The notes under the pieces were generated by a model, which saw nothing but the letters and a program-made list of their open reading frames with translations, was not told the DNA's origin and ran no database searches. DNA of 7,205 nucleotides from Candidatus Woykebacteria bacterium RIFCSPLOWO2_01_FULL_43_14. GTDB taxonomy: Bacteria > Patescibacteriota > Microgenomatia > Woykebacterales > 2-01-FULL-43-14. The stretch is taken from contig MHDB01000025.1 in the NCBI GenBank assembly GCA_001816835.1, positions 624 through 7,828 on the forward strand. The letters run 5' to 3'. A program made the position numbers and the translations under genes. Positions 6,166-7,205 of the stretch are shown piece by piece. Within the stretch, counting starts at the first letter, position 1. Each line of letters opens with the position of its first letter.

Positions 6166-7155
6166 GTGAAAAATATTCTTGTAACTGGTGGTGCTGGGTA
6201 CATTGGCTCGATGACGGTAAAACAACTACAAGAAAATGGTCTGAACCCAACGGTTTTTGATAACTTAGTTTACGGGCATAAGGAGTCGATAGCCGCGACT
6301 CTTATCCAGGGCGATCTTGCTACAGATAAGGATAAACTTGAGCAAGTTTTTAAAGATACTAAGTTTGACGCCGTGATTCACTTTGCTGGGTACGCTGCGA
6401 CTGGTGAATCAATGAAAAATCCGTATAAATATTTCTACTACAATTACGTCGGTGGCCTGAATTTGGCGGAGACCATGGTGAGATATGGAGTCAGACACAT
6501 TGTTTTTTCTTCGAGCTGTACTGTTTACGGGAACGTAGGGAAGCTTCCAGTAGGTGAAGATAGCCCGATTGACATCGTCAATGTTTATGGTCAGACGAAA
6601 TATGATTTTGAAAAAATTCTTGATTGGTATGATCAGATCTATCAAATAAAATCTGTGCGTTTGCGTTACTTTAATGCCTGTGGGGCTGCGTTGGATGGTA
6701 GTATGGGTGAGGACCACAACCCTGAAGCTCACATAATTCCCAACGCCATTAAAGCTGCTTTGAGTAGTATACCTTTTTCTTTGTTTGGTGATGATTACCC
6801 TACTAAAGATGGCACTTGCATCCGGGATTATATTCACGTTTTAGATCTCGCTCAAGCTCATTTGAAAGCCTTGGATTATCTTGAAAAGGGCGGCAAAACT
6901 GATTATTTCAATATTGGCGTAGGTAAAGGTTACTCCAATAAAGAAGTTCTCGAAATGGTCAAAAAAGTCAGTGGTAAAGACCTTAGTGTTGAAGTAAAAC
7001 CTCGCCGGTCGGGTGATGCCAATGAAATCTACGCGGACAATACTAAGGCTAAAAAGGTGCTGGGTTGGAATCCCGAGCACTCTGACCTAGAAACTATTGT
7101 CAAAAGTGCTTACCTCTGGCACTCCACCCACCCGAACGGGTATTTGAGTAGTTAG
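6166..7155 (+). CDS. galE: UDP-glucose 4-epimerase
   Basis: It interconverts UDP-glucose and UDP-galactose (or the N-acetyl forms) with tightly bound NAD. It is 329 residues long, close to the usual 330-340. Signatures are TGGAGYIGS (7-15), IHFAGYAATGESMKNP (71-86), SSSCTVYG (115-122), the YxxxK pair in NVYGQTKYDFEKIL (Y141, K145), RYFNACGA (167-174), GEDHNPEAHIIP (181-192), the very characteristic YPTKDGTCIRDYIHVLDLAQAH (211-232, the range counted to H232), FNIGVGKG (248-255) and RRSGD (280-284). It starts at GTG 6166 directly after the rmlD stop, with GGAGG (6156-6160) five bases upstream, so the GTG is well supported. It is the last gene of the operon in view. Galactose use is not indicated; the likely job is supplying a C4-epimerised sugar nucleotide for the same glycan. 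Whether it acts on acetylated sugars cannot be read with confidence. Confidence 0.95.
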   Translation: MKNILVTGGAGYIGSMTVKQLQENGLNPTVFDNLVYGHKESIAATLIQGDLATDKDKLEQVFKDTKFDAVIHFAGYAATGESMKNPYKYFYYNYVGGLNLAETMVRYGVRHIVFSSSCTVYGNVGKLPVGEDSPIDIVNVYGQTKYDFEKILDWYDQIYQIKSVRLRYFNACGAALDGSMGEDHNPEAHIIPNAIKAALSSIPFSLFGDDYPTKDGTCIRDYIHVLDLAQAHLKALDYLEKGGKTDYFNIGVGKGYSNKEVLEMVKKVSGKDLSVEVKPRRSGDANEIYADNTKAKKVLGWNPEHSDLETIVKSAYLWHSTHPNGYLSS

Positions 7156-7156
7156 A

Positions 7157-7182
7157 GTACTTAATACCGGTGTGTTAAGTAC
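7157..7182. repeat. Inverted repeat 1 after galE
   Basis: GTACTTAA (7157-7164) pairs perfectly with TTAAGTAC (7175-7182). One A-T and one G-T pair extend this to a 10-bp stem closing the loop CCGGTG (7167-7172). It begins two bases after the galE stop. No T-tract follows on either strand, so it is not a textbook terminator, though it could protect the 3' end of the mRNA or form part of a larger element. Confidence 0.6.
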
Positions 7183-7184
7183 GA

Positions 7185-7201
7185 ATCACTCCGGGAGTGA
7201 T
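7185..7201. repeat. Inverted repeat 2 after galE
   Basis: ATCACTCC (7185-7192) and GGAGTGAT (7194-7201) are perfect reverse complements around a single G. As RNA they would form a 6-7 bp stem with a CCGGG or CGG loop. It starts two bases after inverted repeat 1, and the window ends four bases after it. There is no T-tract within view. As DNA it has the look of a dimeric protein-binding site. Confidence 0.6.
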
Positions 7202-7205
7202 AGAT

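Noticed and set aside
6409..6837. 142-codon minus-strand open frame
   Set aside because: Completely antisense to the most conserved part of galE; a shadow frame.
7157..7201. Guanidine-II (mini-ykkC) riboswitch, suggested by two adjacent small hairpins
   Set aside because: That class needs ACGR tetraloops. The loops here are CCGGTG and CCGGG, so the resemblance is only the two-hairpin layout.
7157..7201. Standard intrinsic terminator for the operon
   Set aside because: Neither hairpin is followed by a T-tract on either strand within the window, so I list them as inverted repeats only.
7172..7205. Start of another gene at GTG 7172
   Set aside because: The frame stays open to the edge but there is no ribosome-binding site, the stretch is only 11 codons, and it is occupied by the inverted repeats.
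1..7205. CRISPR array, tRNA, insertion sequence or phage genes
   Set aside because: I saw no spaced direct repeats, tRNA-like cloverleaf, transposase or phage signature on either strand.

Overview
The window is a piece of a bacterial chromosome with two transcription units that diverge from a 220-bp spacer. The left unit is the 5' part of secA on the minus strand, running off the left edge. The right unit is a tightly packed six-gene plus-strand cluster for nucleotide-sugar and cell-surface glycan synthesis. In order it holds a glycosyltransferase-2/GtrA fusion, rmlA, an rmlC-like cupin epimerase, rmlB, rmlD and galE. TGA ends two genes normally, so the code is not the UGA-glycine code of some candidate phyla. 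The mildly AT-rich composition, the SecA insertion beginning NHEKSYLYDP, the short RmlA, the GT2-GtrA fusion and the near-zero gene spacing together suggest a Patescibacteria/CPR (Microgenomates-like) or Chloroflexota-related bacterium. That placement is an inference from sequence character, not from a search.

Layout: 1-1758 secA (586 N-terminal codons). 1759-1981 divergent spacer: a good secA promoter placed so that the mRNA may be leaderless, a small plus-strand module (promoter-like sites, strong Shine-Dalgarno, 23-codon ORF, strong intrinsic terminator), then a weaker promoter just before the operon. 1982-7155 the six-gene operon, with gene junctions of -4, 0, +1, -4 and 0 nt. 7156-7205 two back-to-back inverted repeats that lack a T-tract.

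How the genes fit together: RmlA activates a hexose-1-phosphate as its dTDP-sugar, and RmlB makes the 4-keto-6-deoxy intermediate. The RmlC-like cupin probably epimerises it and RmlD reduces it, giving dTDP-L-rhamnose or a related deoxysugar. GalE supplies UDP-galactose, or another C4 epimer. The GT2-GtrA protein probably loads a sugar onto a polyprenyl phosphate and helps present the lipid-linked sugar across the membrane. No rhamnosyltransferase or polymerase lies in the window, so the final glycan cannot be named.

Most of the window is ordinary housekeeping and surface-sugar biosynthesis. The parts that merit a second look are the divergent spacer, above all the terminator lying inside a small ORF with an excellent ribosome-binding site, and the paired hairpins after galE. 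I see no convincing evidence of a wholly new system.
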